Below are positions 1 to 11,560 of a stretch of 64,000 bases of DNA, one piece after another. Origin of the DNA: Rhizophagus irregularis. Its lineage: Eukaryota; Glomeromycota; Glomeromycetes; Glomerales; Glomeraceae. The stretch covers positions 434,001-498,000 of the forward strand of contig NC_089460.1 of assembly GCF_026210795.1 (NCBI RefSeq), read 5' to 3'. The stretch's first letter is position 1, and each line of letters begins with the position of its first letter. The notes under the pieces are model-generated. The model had not been told where the DNA came from and did no database searches. It saw nothing but the letters and a program-made list of their open reading frames with translations. Both the position numbers and the translations under genes were made by a program.

Positions 1-870
1 TTCTCTTTTTTCGTGGTTTCTTTATTTCTTTTTTTATTGTTCCTTTCATTTCTTCTCATGGTTCTTTCATTGATCTTTTGTGGTTTCTTTTGTTATTCCT
101 TTCATTGATCTTTCGTTCCTTTTGTCATTGTTTCTTTCATTGCTTTTTTAGTTTATTTCATTGATCTTTAGTTTCTTTCGTTGCTTTTTTTTTGGTTTAT
201 TTCATTGATCCTTGGTTTCTTTTATTGCTTTTTCATTGATTTTTGGTTTCTTTCATTGCTTTTTTTCATTTCTTTAATTTATCTTTGATTTTTTTTGTTA
301 CTTTTTTCCATTTCTTTTATTGATCTTTGATTTCTTTCGTTGTTTTTTTTTGTTTTTCTTATTACTCTTTAGTTTCTTTCGTTGCCTTTTTTCATTTCTT
401 TAATTGATCCTTGGTTTCTTTCATTGTTTTTTTCGTTTTCTTCATTGATCTTTGGTTTCTTTTCAATGATCTTTGATTTCTTTCATTGATCTTTGGCTTC
501 TTTTGTTGCTTTTTTTTATTCCTTTATTGATTTTTACTTTTTCTTTGCTTCCTTTCATTTTCTTTCATTCCCCTTGTTTTTTTTTCATTCGCTATTTGTT
601 TCTTTCATTCCTTTTAATTCCATTATTGTTTCTTTTATTTTTTTTCATTCTCTTCATTCCTTTTCATTTCCCTTTCGTTTTCTTATTCATTTTCATTCTT
701 TTTTTGTTTCATTCATTCCTTTTCATTATTCTTTATTTTTTTTGTTCCTTCTTCATTTTTCTTTGATTACAATTGCTTCCCTTCATCCCTTTTCATTTAT
801 CTGTTCTTTCCTTTATTTTCCTTCATCTTTTCTTACTGTATTTTTCATTCTTTCTTGCATTTGCAATTAA
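1..870. repeat. Pyrimidine-rich degenerate simple repeat
   Basis: The plus strand is almost only T and C. It is built from drifting copies of a motif like TTTCATTGATCTTTGGTTTC, repeating every 20-40 bases, and the pattern fades after about 850. Open frames here encode only Phe/Leu/Ser/Ile runs and are composition artefacts. I see no gene. The strong strand asymmetry is the only notable property. Confidence 0.8.
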
Positions 871-1380
871 TACAGCATTATATCATTAATATTACAGTTA
901 AAATTATGCAATTATGATTCAATTTTTTTTATAAAATCATATATACATCGTGGTGTAATTTTTTTTCTTTGGATTAAAATATAGTTTCTTTCGTACAATT
1001 TCCTTTTTATTAATTTATAGTGATATTAATTATTATTTAACAAATTATTAAATGTGAAATTGTCTTTGTAATTATAGATTTTATAGATTGTGGTGTTAAA
1101 GTTTTTTTTCTTTTTTGTTTGACTAAATATCATTACTATCATATTACCAGTTACGGTATATTAAATCTAGCTGAAATTATGTTAATTCTGGCCAAAATTA
1201 AAATCATGCTGAATTGCATTTTTTAAAATTGTATAAACTTTTTTTGGATCACTATATTGCATATCTTTAACTTTTATAATACATCGTATAACAAAATTTA
1301 ACATATTTGGATGATGAAACATATCTGCCGATATGTGTATGATCATCTTTGTACAATAATTATATTAAAGAGATCAATGC
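871..1380. other. AT-rich non-coding stretch
   Basis: No gene seen. The piece near 1150-1220 contains phrases such as TTCTGGCCAAAATTA that resemble sequence near 11,270-11,420, so it is probably old repeat debris next to the helicase relic. Confidence 0.5.
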
Positions 1381-2111
1381 TGGTCCAATTGATTTACTTG
1401 GATTATCTATAGATGATAAAGAAAGTAAAATAAATGAAGAAAAAGAATTATTTAAAGAAAATGATAATGAACAAGATAAATATTAATCTAATTGGATGTT
1501 TCTTGTCAAGATGAATCTAAAACCAAATTTCGATTATTTTTCTGATCTAGGTTTGCAAGACATAGATCAGAATTATGACTGGATTAACAATCCAAGGAAA
1601 CGATATATGGACCTTGTGAATATTGATACGTTTTAAGTAGAAATCCTAAAATTAGCAAAAAAGAAAATGTATTAATGGATTATCAAACATTAAATGATAA
1701 TCAAAAAATTATTTTTAAGCGAATAGAATCACATTATCACTATATGCTTAAAAAACATAAAGATGAACTTTTAAGCATAATTGTAATGGGAACTGCTGAG
1801 ACAGGACTCTGAACATTACTAAAACAACTCAGATTCTGTGTAATTAAAATTTTAAAATGCAATATCTCAGTCAATATTACATTTAAAAAAATGAATTATA
1901 TATCAAAATGTTTGTTGAAATGAATTTAACAAGTTAAAGATCATTAAAATCCAATCACTGGATTCTAAGATAACAAAATTTGAGGCTAAAATTTATATAT
2001 AACTTTATACATTTGGAACAGAAATTAATTATAAAGTTTATACAAATTCAAATCTAAGTTTTTTAGTAATATTCAAGGTTCTGTTGAAACCATAAGACCT
2101 ACAGTGACTGC

Positions 2112-2772
2112 TATAATTATTGTATCACTTTTATTTTAAATTTATAATATAAAGCAATTAGTATTAATATAATAATGTTATATTTATTTTAAAGCTTGAC
2201 TTTTAAAGGTCAATTGACAAGTATTTTTTCAATTAATTTATATTAAAAAAATTTTTAAATCATTTGAAATGTAAAAAAGTGGATTTTCAACTTTTTAACC
2301 AGAGCAGATAAAGAAAAATAAATGCTAAAATCTGATTTTTTGAATCACAAATAGTTTAAATTTCAAAAATTGAAATAATTGAATTACTAGTTGTTGAGAA
2401 ACCAGCTTTTGAAAATTGCAAAAATTGCAAAAAATTGATGATTTACATATAAAAATCAAAATTTTTGTGATTTTCAAAAGCTGATTTCTCAACAACTAGT
2501 GATTCAATTATTTTAATTTTTGAAATTTAAACTATTTGTGATTCAAAAATCAGATTTTGGCATTTATTTTTCTCTATTTACTCTGGTTAAAAAGTTAAAA
2601 ATCTACTTTTTTACATTTCAAATGATTTAAAATTTTTTTTAATATAAATTAAATGAAAAAATACTTGTCAATTGCCCTTTAAAAGTCAAATTTTAAAATA
2701 AATATAACATTATTATATTAATACTAATTGCTTTATATTATAAATTTAAAATAAATATGATAGTTACTATAT
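2112..2772. mobile_element. Foldback (palindromic) MITE in the PIF1 relic
   Basis: Nearly all of this segment is one inverted repeat. The left arm (about 2112-2420) is repeated as its reverse complement in the right arm (about 2460-2772) around a short centre near 2440. Matching phrases include AAGCAATTAGTATTAATATA on the left against TATATTAATACTAATTGCTT on the right. It separates the Walker A block from the next helicase block, so it or a slightly larger unit starting near 1815 inserted there. No coding capacity; target duplication not resolved. Confidence 0.75.
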
Positions 2773-2998
2773 CTAATAGAAGCAATCTGAAGTAAGTTTC
2801 AAGAAATGGCAGAAGGATCTAAAACACCTATAGTAGTATTCACTTCAACAGAGTTGCAACCTTTAACATTGATGATATAACAATTTATTCAGGACTATCA
2901 ATTCTGATAATAAAGCTCTAATTGGTTTAGTTCTAATCTGATAATTCAGATTGAAAATTCAGATTGAAAATTCAGATTGGTCCAGTCTGGGTTGATGC

Positions 2999-4087
2999 AG
3001 GACCCCAAACAATATATATATAGGTCAGATAAAAAATTCAAAATTTACTAAGGTCAATAAGCAAATATTTTTCATGTCTGCTAAGCAAACTTTTATCTAA
3101 CCCATAAATTTTTTACACTGCTAAGCAACTTATTTTATGACATATATATATTTATATATAATTTTTTTTATAAAATATGTATATAAAAAAAATTAAAAAA
3201 ACAAAAATTTTTGAAATAATGTATGGATAAAGCTATTATTATTTTTTTGTAATATTACAACTTATAAATGTTTCTTATTAATATTTCGTATATCTGTTCT
3301 GTGATTTCGGAGCGTAATTTAGGCACTTTAGCTAAAGGAAACATCCAAAACCTTCTTAAGTAAAGTTGTTTAACAGTCTACTTACATATAAATTTTTATC
3401 ATGATTGAATAGATATTTATGGATTTATTCATGTTTTTTGTAACGCCACCAATACGCGGAATTTTTATTTTTAAAATTTACTGTAAAATTTGTCAAAAAA
3501 AATATTTTTAAAAAATTTTCTAAGTAAAAATGAAATAACTTTTATTGATTATTACAAAAATTATAGTGTAAAATTATAAAAAAACAGAAAAACACTTATT
3601 TTTCCCTTTCCACTCACCCGTTGCTCACATTTCAAATATATATTTTTTAAATGTTACACAGATACGTATATGATTTATAATTTTAATGTTATGCGGACGC
3701 GTATTTGTTTTATCAAAAACACATTACACGATCACGTCTAAAAATGTTCCCTATATTACGTATACAATTAACTTATTCTTTGTATTAAAAATAGTAAATT
3801 TTTTTTATACAAACATGTTTATAACTTTGTTTATATATTTTTATTAGATTTTTTTAATGTGAAAATAAATATATATTATATTATATATATATATTAAAAA
3901 ATTCTATCCTGCTACGCAAATATATATCTGACTATTAATAATTTAATACTCTGCTATGCATAATTATATCTGACTATTTAAAAATTATGTTATCAAATAA
4001 GCAATAATAAATCTCACATAGGAAAATTTTTTATATGTTGGTTAAGCAAACTCAAAACCTACCTTTATATATATTGTTCGGGGTCCT
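2999..4087. mobile_element. AGGACCC-family element, 1089 bp
   Basis: It starts AGGACCCCAAACAATATATA and ends with the matching inverted TATATATTGTTCGGGGTCCT. It is flanked by a perfect 8-bp duplication GTTGATGC (2991-2998 and 4088-4095). The interior is AT-rich and non-coding, without a recognisable transposase. It sits inside the TAAAGCTC element and is therefore younger. The superfamily is unproven: 8-bp duplications fit hAT, P or KDZ elements. Confidence 0.85.
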
Positions 4088-4396
4088 GTTGATGCTTCAA
4101 CCTGGACCAAAATATTCAGTCCAGTCCAGTCCAGTTTCAGATTATAAATCTAATCTGAACTGAATTAACAGGTTGGGACTGAACTGGACTGAGTAAATAT
4201 TTTCACAATAGTTTTATATTAAAACCATTGCGATTATTTAATTATTAAATAAAAATATGTTGCATAACATTTTTTTAATATATTATTATAAAAAACATTT
4301 ACGCAACATTTTTTAATTAATTTAAAGAAAAAATATTGTGAAACGTTTTTTCTAAGTATATTTAATTAAAAAAATGTTTGTGCAATATTTTTTTAA

Positions 4397-5152
4397 TTAG
4401 AGGTGTGCCAGAAATTACGTGATTTAGTGGTCAGGTCCTGCAATCAGGTGTCACAATATACCTTTTATAGTAATAGTATATCTTTTATAGTGAATAATAT
4501 ATAATTTGTTTATTAAGAAGCTTTTTTGCAATTATCTCACCATTTAAAAGTCCAATTCTAATGATTTTATTTTTGTTTTATAAAGTATAAAGAGAGCTAT
4601 AAAATAAAAAAAAGTTTATGCAAATTGAATTATTGGATAGTAAAATAATTGTATTATAATATATATGTAATATATAGTAATTTATTTATTAAGAAGCTTT
4701 TTTGCAATTAACTTATTATATAGCAGTTCAATTTTAATAAATTTTTTTTTGTTTTGTAAAGCATAAAAAGGTCTACAAAAACAAAAAAAAAGTTTATGCA
4801 AATTGGATTATTGGATAGTAAAATAATTGTATTATAATATATATATAATATGTGATAATTTATTTATTAGCAAGTTTTTTTGCAATTATTTCACCATCTA
4901 GCAGTCCAATTTCAATAAATTTTTTTTTATTTTATAAAGCATAAATGGGGCTATAAAACAAAAAAGAAGTTTATGCAAATTGGATTATTAAATAGCAAAC
5001 TAATTATAATATAATATATATATATTAATATAATATATTATATGTTATACTGTATGTATTTTTTTAGCCAATTAGAATTCAATCACATGATGAGTAGGGG
5101 GGTCAGGTCTCTAATTAAGCATAATCATGTGATTTCTAGCACGCCTCTTAAT
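4397..5152. mobile_element. MITE with AGAGGTGTGC ends holding a triple repeat
   Basis: Inverted ends AGAGGTGTGCCAGAAATTAC (left) and the complement of AGAGGCGTGCTAGAAATCAC (right) enclose a non-coding interior with three tandem units. A short TAATT repeat at both borders may be a target duplication but is ambiguous in this AT context. It is nested in the 2911-5628 element. Confidence 0.6.
4490..5020. repeat. Three tandem ~177-bp units
   Basis: Three copies begin near 4515, 4691 and 4869 (periods about 176 and 178). Each contains TTTGCAATTA, then CAGTCCAATTTCAATAA or a variant, then GGGCTATAAAA or a variant, then GTTTATGCAAATTGGATTAT. The order and many words match the core of the 296-bp AGGACCC hairpin elements elsewhere in the window, although the ends differ. 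Confidence 0.7.
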
Positions 5153-6141
5153 TTAACAAAAAAATGTTGCGAAAATGTTTTTTCAAAGGAATTATAATTA
5201 AAAAAATGTTTTCATAACATTTTTTTATTATAGGATTAAACTGAACTGGACCAGAACCTTGCTTACTTATAATAAAGGTCACCGTAGAAAATTGGCCTTT
5301 ACTAATAGTTTTTACCTTAATTTTTTCTTAAATTCTATTGGTTAATTAGCTAAAAAAGAAAAAAATCATAATAATGTAACATAAAATTTCCTTTTCTAGT
5401 AGGATCTGCAAAGAATTTTATATATAATTTTTACCTTAAGCTTGGGGGTGACCTATTTTATAAGTAAGCGAGATCCTATTGGACTGGACTAAAATAACTG
5501 GTCTGGTCTAGTTTGGTCTCAGACTCTCCTTTTAATATAAACTGGACTGAACTGAAATAAACTAATTTTTTCAGTTTGATCCTGAGTTACTTCCCAACCT
5601 GAACCAATTTAAACCATTTAGAGCTTTATCTGATAGTTAATAAGCAGAAATGGCTGAAGCAACTAAAAGATAAATTAAAAGACATAAATTATATAATAAT
5701 TAATGAGAACAATATGATTAGTTGTCAAATGCTTGCTTAAAGCTCTGAATGGGTCAGTTTGGTCTGGATTATAGACGGTTTGGATTGGAGCTGAAATCCG
5801 TAAGAACCAAACTGAAAAACTGGCGGTTCGGTTCAGTTTAATCCGATTTTTATAAAAATGCGAAAAATCGAATAGCCAGCCATCTAGTGATCGTATAAAG
5901 TAGTGGTCCGATCTGTGGATATGAAATCCGGATATCTGTACAGATATGTGGATATCCAGATATAAATTTTAAGTAACGGATAGAAAATTACGGATATACA
6001 GATATCCATGGATATCCGTGCAGATATCTGTTATGCATGTTAATTTTGTATAACAGTTGATCAAAAAATGCGAATTCGCGTAATAAAATGTGATAGTGAC
6101 TAAAAAAGTGTTACTTTATAGATTTTTAGTCTAGCCTTTTT

Positions 6142-8819
6142 ATGACAATGTCCAGTGAAAATTTAGCAGAGATTCTGCAGCCAGAAAATTTTGAAACCTT
6201 GACTCTTAGAACAAGTGGATCAAAAAGACCAAGGCAAAGGGTACGTGAACCATTAAACCAGTAAAATTTAGATCAAAATGAACCTATAGTTGAGTTAGAA
6301 TCAGATACAGACATAAATGACCAGCAAAAAACTGGTAGAAATAATGTAAAACGAAAAAAAACTTCAATAAAAATAGACTTAAATAAAATAGCTGACCAAC
6401 TAGTTTTAATTCCAAATGCCAAGCCATCAGGACAAAGTTGGATATGGGGTTACTTTAATCAATATGAACCAATTAAACAATATAAAAGGATTGTAAAATG
6501 TTTAGTTCAAGTTCAACGGAAAAATGGTGTAAAATCGTGTGGTCATTTTATGAGTTCTGATAATTCTACTGGCAATTTTATTGTTCATCTTGCTTCACAT
6601 CGAATTACTGAGGAAAGTCATAAAAGAAGGATGAGCGAGATACGAAAAAATAATCAGTTATCACAAACCCGCATAGATGAAATTATTCGAAATAATCCAG
6701 ATGTCAAAAACTGCCGGGACAGAAAATTTGTTGGAATTTTAATTAAAGACAATAGACCAATTAGTATATGTAATGATGAAAGTTTAATTGAATTTATTCG
6801 CGAATTTGATTCAAATTATCAAATTCCAAGTGATAAAATAATTCACCAACTATTAGCTGAAGCATACAATCAAATCAAAGTTGTTTTAGTAAAAAAATTT
6901 AATGAAGAAATTATTTCTTGCTCCATAACAACAGACTTATGGACTGCACGAAGTAGAAGCGGATACATTGGTGTTACATGTTCCTTTGTTGACAATAATT
7001 TTGATATTTGTGAAGCAATCTTGGCAGTTCAATATGTACCTTATCCTTATACTGGTGATAATATTTGTGAAGTACTACGTGATATTATTTCAAATTGGAA
7101 TCTTACTGGTAAGATCTTTACAATGACGACAGATAATGGTTCTAATATGGTAAAAGCTGGAAGATTAATGAATGAGCTTACAAGACTTCCTTGTACAGCG
7201 CACACATTGCAACTAGTTGTGGGAAAGGGATTATTGCCAGCTGAAGTTTTAATTGCACGAGCCAAAAGATTAATAAATTTTTTTACTTCACCCAAACAAA
7301 CGGAAAAATTACTGGAAATTCAGAAAAGAACTAACCATATCAATAATAACGAAGTAATTAACAAAATTTTATTTTTTAAAAAAAAATTCCATTTTTCAAA
7401 GAAATATATTAACTAATTAATTTACTAATATTTTTATGCTACATTTTCATTACAGAATTTAGAAAAAAATGATGAATACCTTCGAATGATTGCTGATGTA
7501 GACACGCGATGGAACTCCAGTTATCTTGCATGGAAACGTTTAATAAAATCAAAGATCTCATTGATATTCTGGCATTTACTATGTTAATTAATCCTGATCT
7601 CTCAACACGACGTGATGGGAAGCGACTGAAAAATATAAATCTAACAGAAAATGAATGGCAAGAAATAAGTAAATTAATCATAATCTTGGAAGATTTTGCT
7701 GGAGCAACTGAATATTTGGGCGGAAGTAAATACGCAACTATTAGTTTAATGTATAGCGTTTTAGCGAATGATTAAACAAAAGATTTTACTAGATAATGAT
7801 TCCAATGTGGAGGACATAGACTTAACCAATTCGGATACAGCCTTTGATGATGATGTTGGTTATGAAGATGCTCCAGAAGATGAATCTATTTCTGAACAAC
7901 CTAAACGGAGAAAAATTAATATTAATACGCCACAAAATTACACTGATCTTGAAAAACGTGTTAAAGCAGCACTTTACCGATCAATGAATCATTATTGGGA
8001 AGTTCCACAAGAGCAAGGGATGTTGGCTGCTTTACTGGATCCAAGATTCAAAGAACTTAGATTTGCCTCTAATTCATTGCGTATTAGAACCCAAGAACAA
8101 TTGAAAAGTGCTTACCAAAAAATGAAAAATTTAACTAGTAATGAAGATCAAGAATCTGAATTACAGCCAGTGTCATCAAATTCGTTGTTAGCAAGGATGT
8201 TTCAAAATGATGCTATTAGCATTGACGAAGTAGCTAATTATTTAGCTCTCCCCAAGATTCATCATGATGATTGTCCTTTAACATGGTGGAGAATTAATAA
8301 GACTAGGTTTCCAGTGCTGTCAAAATTAGCAAAAAAATATTTGGCCATCCCTGCTACCTCTACTCTGAGTGAAAGGCTTTTTAGCGAAGCTGGTAATGTA
8401 ATGACTATAAAAAGAGGACCCCGGATATCTCCAAAACAGGTCATAAGTCACACTTTCGGCAGATTGGCCCATTTTTTGAAGGACCAAAAATCGTTTTTTG
8501 TAAATATCTCGGCATCCAGTAGTCCAATTTTGATGAACATTTTTTTAAATTGTAGAGCTAAATGAGGGCTACAAAATAAAAAAAAGTTCATTAAAATTGA
8601 ATTACTGGATGCTGAGATATTTACAAAAAACGATTTTTTGAGTTTCAGCAAAAAGGGGTGTTTTTGGCCAAAAGTCCATTATGACCTTTATATTAGATAT
8701 CCGGGGTCCTATAAAAAGGACACAATTGGCGCCAAATATGTTAGAAAATTTGGTGTTTTGTAAGAAGAATTGGCGTCTAGCTGGAGGAGTTTTTCCATTA
8801 AAATATTAGTTGATAGTGA
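6142..8819 (+). pseudogene. hAT transposase (BED finger + RNase H fold + dimerisation domain)
   Basis: Order of parts: an acidic N-terminus; a BED-type zinc finger near 6430-6610 (W..F, KCLVQV, SCGHF, then HLASHRI); the catalytic core near 6910-7290 (TTDLWTARSRSGYIGVT, MTTDNGSNMVKA, LPCTAHTLQLVV); an intron near 7354-7455 (ends TTTTCATTACAG); DTRWNSSYLAWKRL; and the C-terminal dimerisation region near 8240-8410 (CPLTWWRINKTRFPVLSKLA, LAIPATSTLSERLFSEAGNV). Defects: an in-frame TAA at 6262-6264, frame changes near 7545 and 7770, and a 296-bp element after GNVMTIKR. The coding tail resumes at 8711 (RTQLAPNMLENLVF). The gene cannot make full transposase in one frame. Confidence 0.88.
8415..8710 (+). 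mobile_element. AGGACCC hairpin MITE, 296 bp, copy in the hAT gene
   Basis: Ends AGGACCCCGGATATC and GATATCCGGGGTCCT, with a perfect 8-bp duplication ATAAAAAG (8407-8414, 8711-8718). Almost the whole length is a self-complementary hairpin: TTTTTGTAAATATCTC on the left pairs with GAGATATTTACAAAAA on the right. It interrupts the last coding part of the hAT transposase. Confidence 0.95.
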
Positions 8820-9400
8820 ATAATTGAATAATGTAACAAGAAGCGAATAATCTAATTGTTTCGTTTCATTTTTTGCTTTTTGGGCGTAATTGAGAAATAA
8901 ACTAACCGGATTTAGCTAATTTTCTTGCATCATTATCAAAAGAAAAGTGGCTTAGAAAAAATTTTTTTTATTGTAATAAAATAAACTATGCAAGTTTAAA
9001 ATAAATTTAATAAAATTTTATCCATTTTCTTATATTATTATCCGGATAAATCTGCATCCGGCACATGTCAAATGATCAAAAATAGGCAAAAAAAATGGCG
9101 CAAATCGCATAAACTATTCGCAAATTTGTATAAACTATTTACAAATAGTATAGGTTAATTCGTAAATAGCCAAAAACAGCCAAGAATAGCCAAGAATAGC
9201 CAAGAATAACCACTGCTTTTCGCGCCATTTTTTTTGCTGATTTTTAGCATTTTGACCTGTGCGGATTATCTGTTAATTAAATTTATTTGCACAGATTTAC
9301 CCAGATTTAACCAGATTTTTTACGGGTAACAATCCGTATCTGTAATAAGGTCTGCGGATTATCTGTACGCGGATAAATGGATATCCGGATCAGACCACTA
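8820..9400. other. hAT 3' non-coding and subterminal region
   Basis: No gene. Contains a run of AGCCAAGAATAGCCAAGAAT short repeats near 9170-9210 and many GGATAT/ATCCG words close to the right inverted end. Confidence 0.6.
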
Positions 9401-10178
9401 GTATAAAGTCAAGCCATATATCATTGGATTCATCGTGATGAAACGCGTCGAATGGTGGTAAGATCATGTCTCTAGCATTGATAGAATACATGTTAACCCA
9501 CGCTAAATGATTTATAAATAATTGGAATTAGCAAGCTATCTATCGGTGCTAGGGACATGATCTTAGTACCATTCAACGCGTCTTAGTGAAACGAATCCAA
9601 TGAGTCCTAATTCATATTTATACGACCATTGGACGACAAATAAATTCATTCTAATTTTTAACGCTCAAAAATTTTAAAAAATGCAAACTTGATATTATTC
9701 GCCATCCAGTAGTCATACACGAACGAATTTATATTCATTGGATTCGTCTCACTGAGATGCATCAAATGGTGGATAAGATCATGTTTCTAGCACCGATAGA
9801 TAGTTTGCTAATTCCAATTATTTATAAATCATTTAGCGTAGTTTAACGTTTGATCTATCGATGCTAGAGATATGATCTTACCACTATTCGACGCATTTCG
9901 TCGAGAGGAATTCAATGATATATGGCTTGACTTTATACGATTACTAGATAGCCGGCTATTCGATTTTTCGCATTTTTATAAAAAATCGGATTAAACTGAA
10001 CTGAACTGCCAGTTTTTCAGTTCTAATACCCAAACTGAACCAAACCGAATTTTGAGCCGATTTCAAATCGGTTTTCCAGTTTAACCTGAACCATTCGGAG
10101 CTTTATGCTTACTATAATTAATAGGCGGTACTGATAAACTTTTTCTGAACATGATAATAAACCATTTGGTAGTAAGTT

Positions 10179-10412
10179 AGGACCCAGAAATATATATATA
10201 GGAGTTAGGTGATGAAAAAAAATTTTTTCTATGAGCTGTATGCATTTTTTCAGGACCGGAATTATGATAATGTCAGTCGGTTACTATATTAGGAAATAAA
10301 ATTCTGACTGGAATTATCAAAAATTATCTAAAAAAGGAAAGATTTTTATGATTTTTTTAGTTCAAAATACGCAAACTCAAACCTGACCATTTTATATATA
10401 TTTCTGAATCCT
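10179..10412. mobile_element. AGGACCC-family mini element, 234 bp
   Basis: Left end AGGACCCAGAAATATATATA and right end TATATATTTCTGAATCCT are inverted copies. A perfect 8-bp duplication AGTAAGTT flanks it (10171-10178, 10413-10420). It interrupts the PIF1 relic between the FSEHDNKPFG block and the FDNFS block. Non-coding. Confidence 0.85.
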
Positions 10413-10535
10413 AGTAAGTTAATTATTTTGTTTGATAACTTCAGCTAACTTCTACCTGTTCTTGATCTTCTTATATACAGTATACTAATAATATAAGACA
10501 AAATTCATTGTTTAATAATGGTATTACATGTAGCT

Positions 10536-11560
10536 AGTGTCTTGACCCGTATCCGGATCAATTTGGATTGATCCAGATTTTTTTTTTCAGATATCCAGAT
10601 TTTTACGGGTTTCATCCGAATTATAAACTGGATGAAAAATATCCAGTTTGACCTAGAATCCGGATGAAATTTTTTTTATTTTTTTTTTAATAATAATTTT
10701 GCTGATCCATAAAGATTTATATCTAAATGATATTATGGCTAATTATTTTTGCGCCTAATACCAATTTTTTTATTAAAATTTATTAAATTTATATTTATTT
10801 ATTAAAGTTTGTATCAGATTTGTTTATTTAAATTTATACATTAACAAATAACAAATAATTTTAGATTTCACATTCAAACGTTCAAAAGAAAAAAAACTTT
10901 ATATTATTTTGTTATAACAAAATAATAATTATTGTTTTAAATGAAAAATTGTTCAATATTATAAATTTATATAATTATAACAACTTTTTTTAAAAATTAA
11001 AACTAGTGTTATATAATTTGATTCAAATGATTCTTTAATTTTTGAAAGAAGAAACAAATCCTTAAAAAATTGCCTTACTAACCTAACACATCTATTTATA
11101 GTAATCTTTAGCTGTATATAAAAATATCTTGTTTAAAATTTCATAATTAGTTAATTTACAAAGAAATGTTAAACAATAGTCTAAGACAATGCTGAAATAA
11201 TATGAAATTGTTTTAAAGAAAAGTATTTAATGAAATTGGAAATATGTAAATTTCGTGGTCTTAAATAATTTTGGCCAAATTTGTAATTTTGGCCGAAATT
11301 AACATCATGTGACACCGGGAAAATAGTTTAGCCACTGGGCAAAAAATTTTTTATCAGCTGGCATGAAAATTTAATGTTACACAATTTGTAATTCTGGCCG
11401 GCGTTATGAATTCTGGCCAGAATTATTGCCAATCATTTGTAAATCTAATCTGGTTTCCGGATTATCTAATCTGGATTCAAAATCCAGGTCAATCCGGATA
11501 TAATCCGGATTTTTTTTTTGTGTAATCCAGATGACGGTTTTCATCCGGGTCAAAGTACTA
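10536..11560. mobile_element. Non-autonomous hAT-like element, 1025 bp
   Basis: Inverted ends TAGTGTCTTGACCCG and CGGGTCAAAGTACTA; flanks CATGTAGC (10528-10535) and CATGCAGC (11561-11568) are an 8-bp duplication with one mismatch. ATCCGGAT-type words lie near both ends, as in the 3.5 kb hAT element. No coding region. It splits the last two PIF1 blocks. Confidence 0.8.

Larger units (their letters stand above)
2911..5628. mobile_element. Non-autonomous hAT-like element, TAAAGCTC family, copy 1
   Basis: The termini are inverted: TAAAGCTCTAATTGG on the left and the complement of TAAAGCTCTAAATGG on the right. The flanks TCTGATAA (2903-2910) and TCTGATAG (5629-5636) are an 8-bp target duplication with one mismatch, which suggests the hAT superfamily. 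It interrupts the PIF1 relic between LSI and the Walker B block. Inside are an AGGACCC element, a triple tandem repeat in another MITE and a small 5255-5480 inverted-repeat piece. No transposase of its own. Confidence 0.75.
5901..9400 (+). mobile_element. hAT transposon, 3.5 kb, near complete
   Basis: Inverted ends TAGTGGTCCGATC and GATCAGACCACTA are flanked by a perfect 8-bp duplication GTATAAAG (5893-5900 and 9401-9408). Subterminal regions on both sides are rich in GGATATCC/GGATAT words, probable transposase binding sites. It carries one transposase gene on the plus strand, later hit by a 296-bp AGGACCC element. Intact ends and exact duplication suggest a fairly recent insertion. Confidence 0.9.
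5738..10105. mobile_element. hAT-like foldback element, TAAAGCTC family, copy 2
   Basis: The ends TAAAGCTCTGAATGGGTCAG and the complement of TAAAGCTCCGAATGGTTCAG are flanked by TGCTTGCT (5730-5737) and TGCTTACT (10106-10113), an 8-bp duplication with one change. Without the hAT transposon inserted at 5901-9400 it is about 870 bp and folds on itself. The phrase GTATAAAGTCAAGCCATATA at 9401 returns inverted near 9917-9937. Second copy of the family within 3 kb. It splits the PIF1 relic just after QMLA. Confidence 0.8.

Noticed and set aside
473-870. Two overlapping plus-strand frames rich in Phe, Leu, Ile and Ser
   Set aside because: They come from the T/C-rich simple repeat; no domain, no codon structure, and both frames of the same low-complexity DNA are open.
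5255-5480. Possible small element with CTTGCTTACTTATAA ends
   Set aside because: Inverted ends are visible, but no target duplication was found and its borders are unclear, so it is mentioned only inside the host element.
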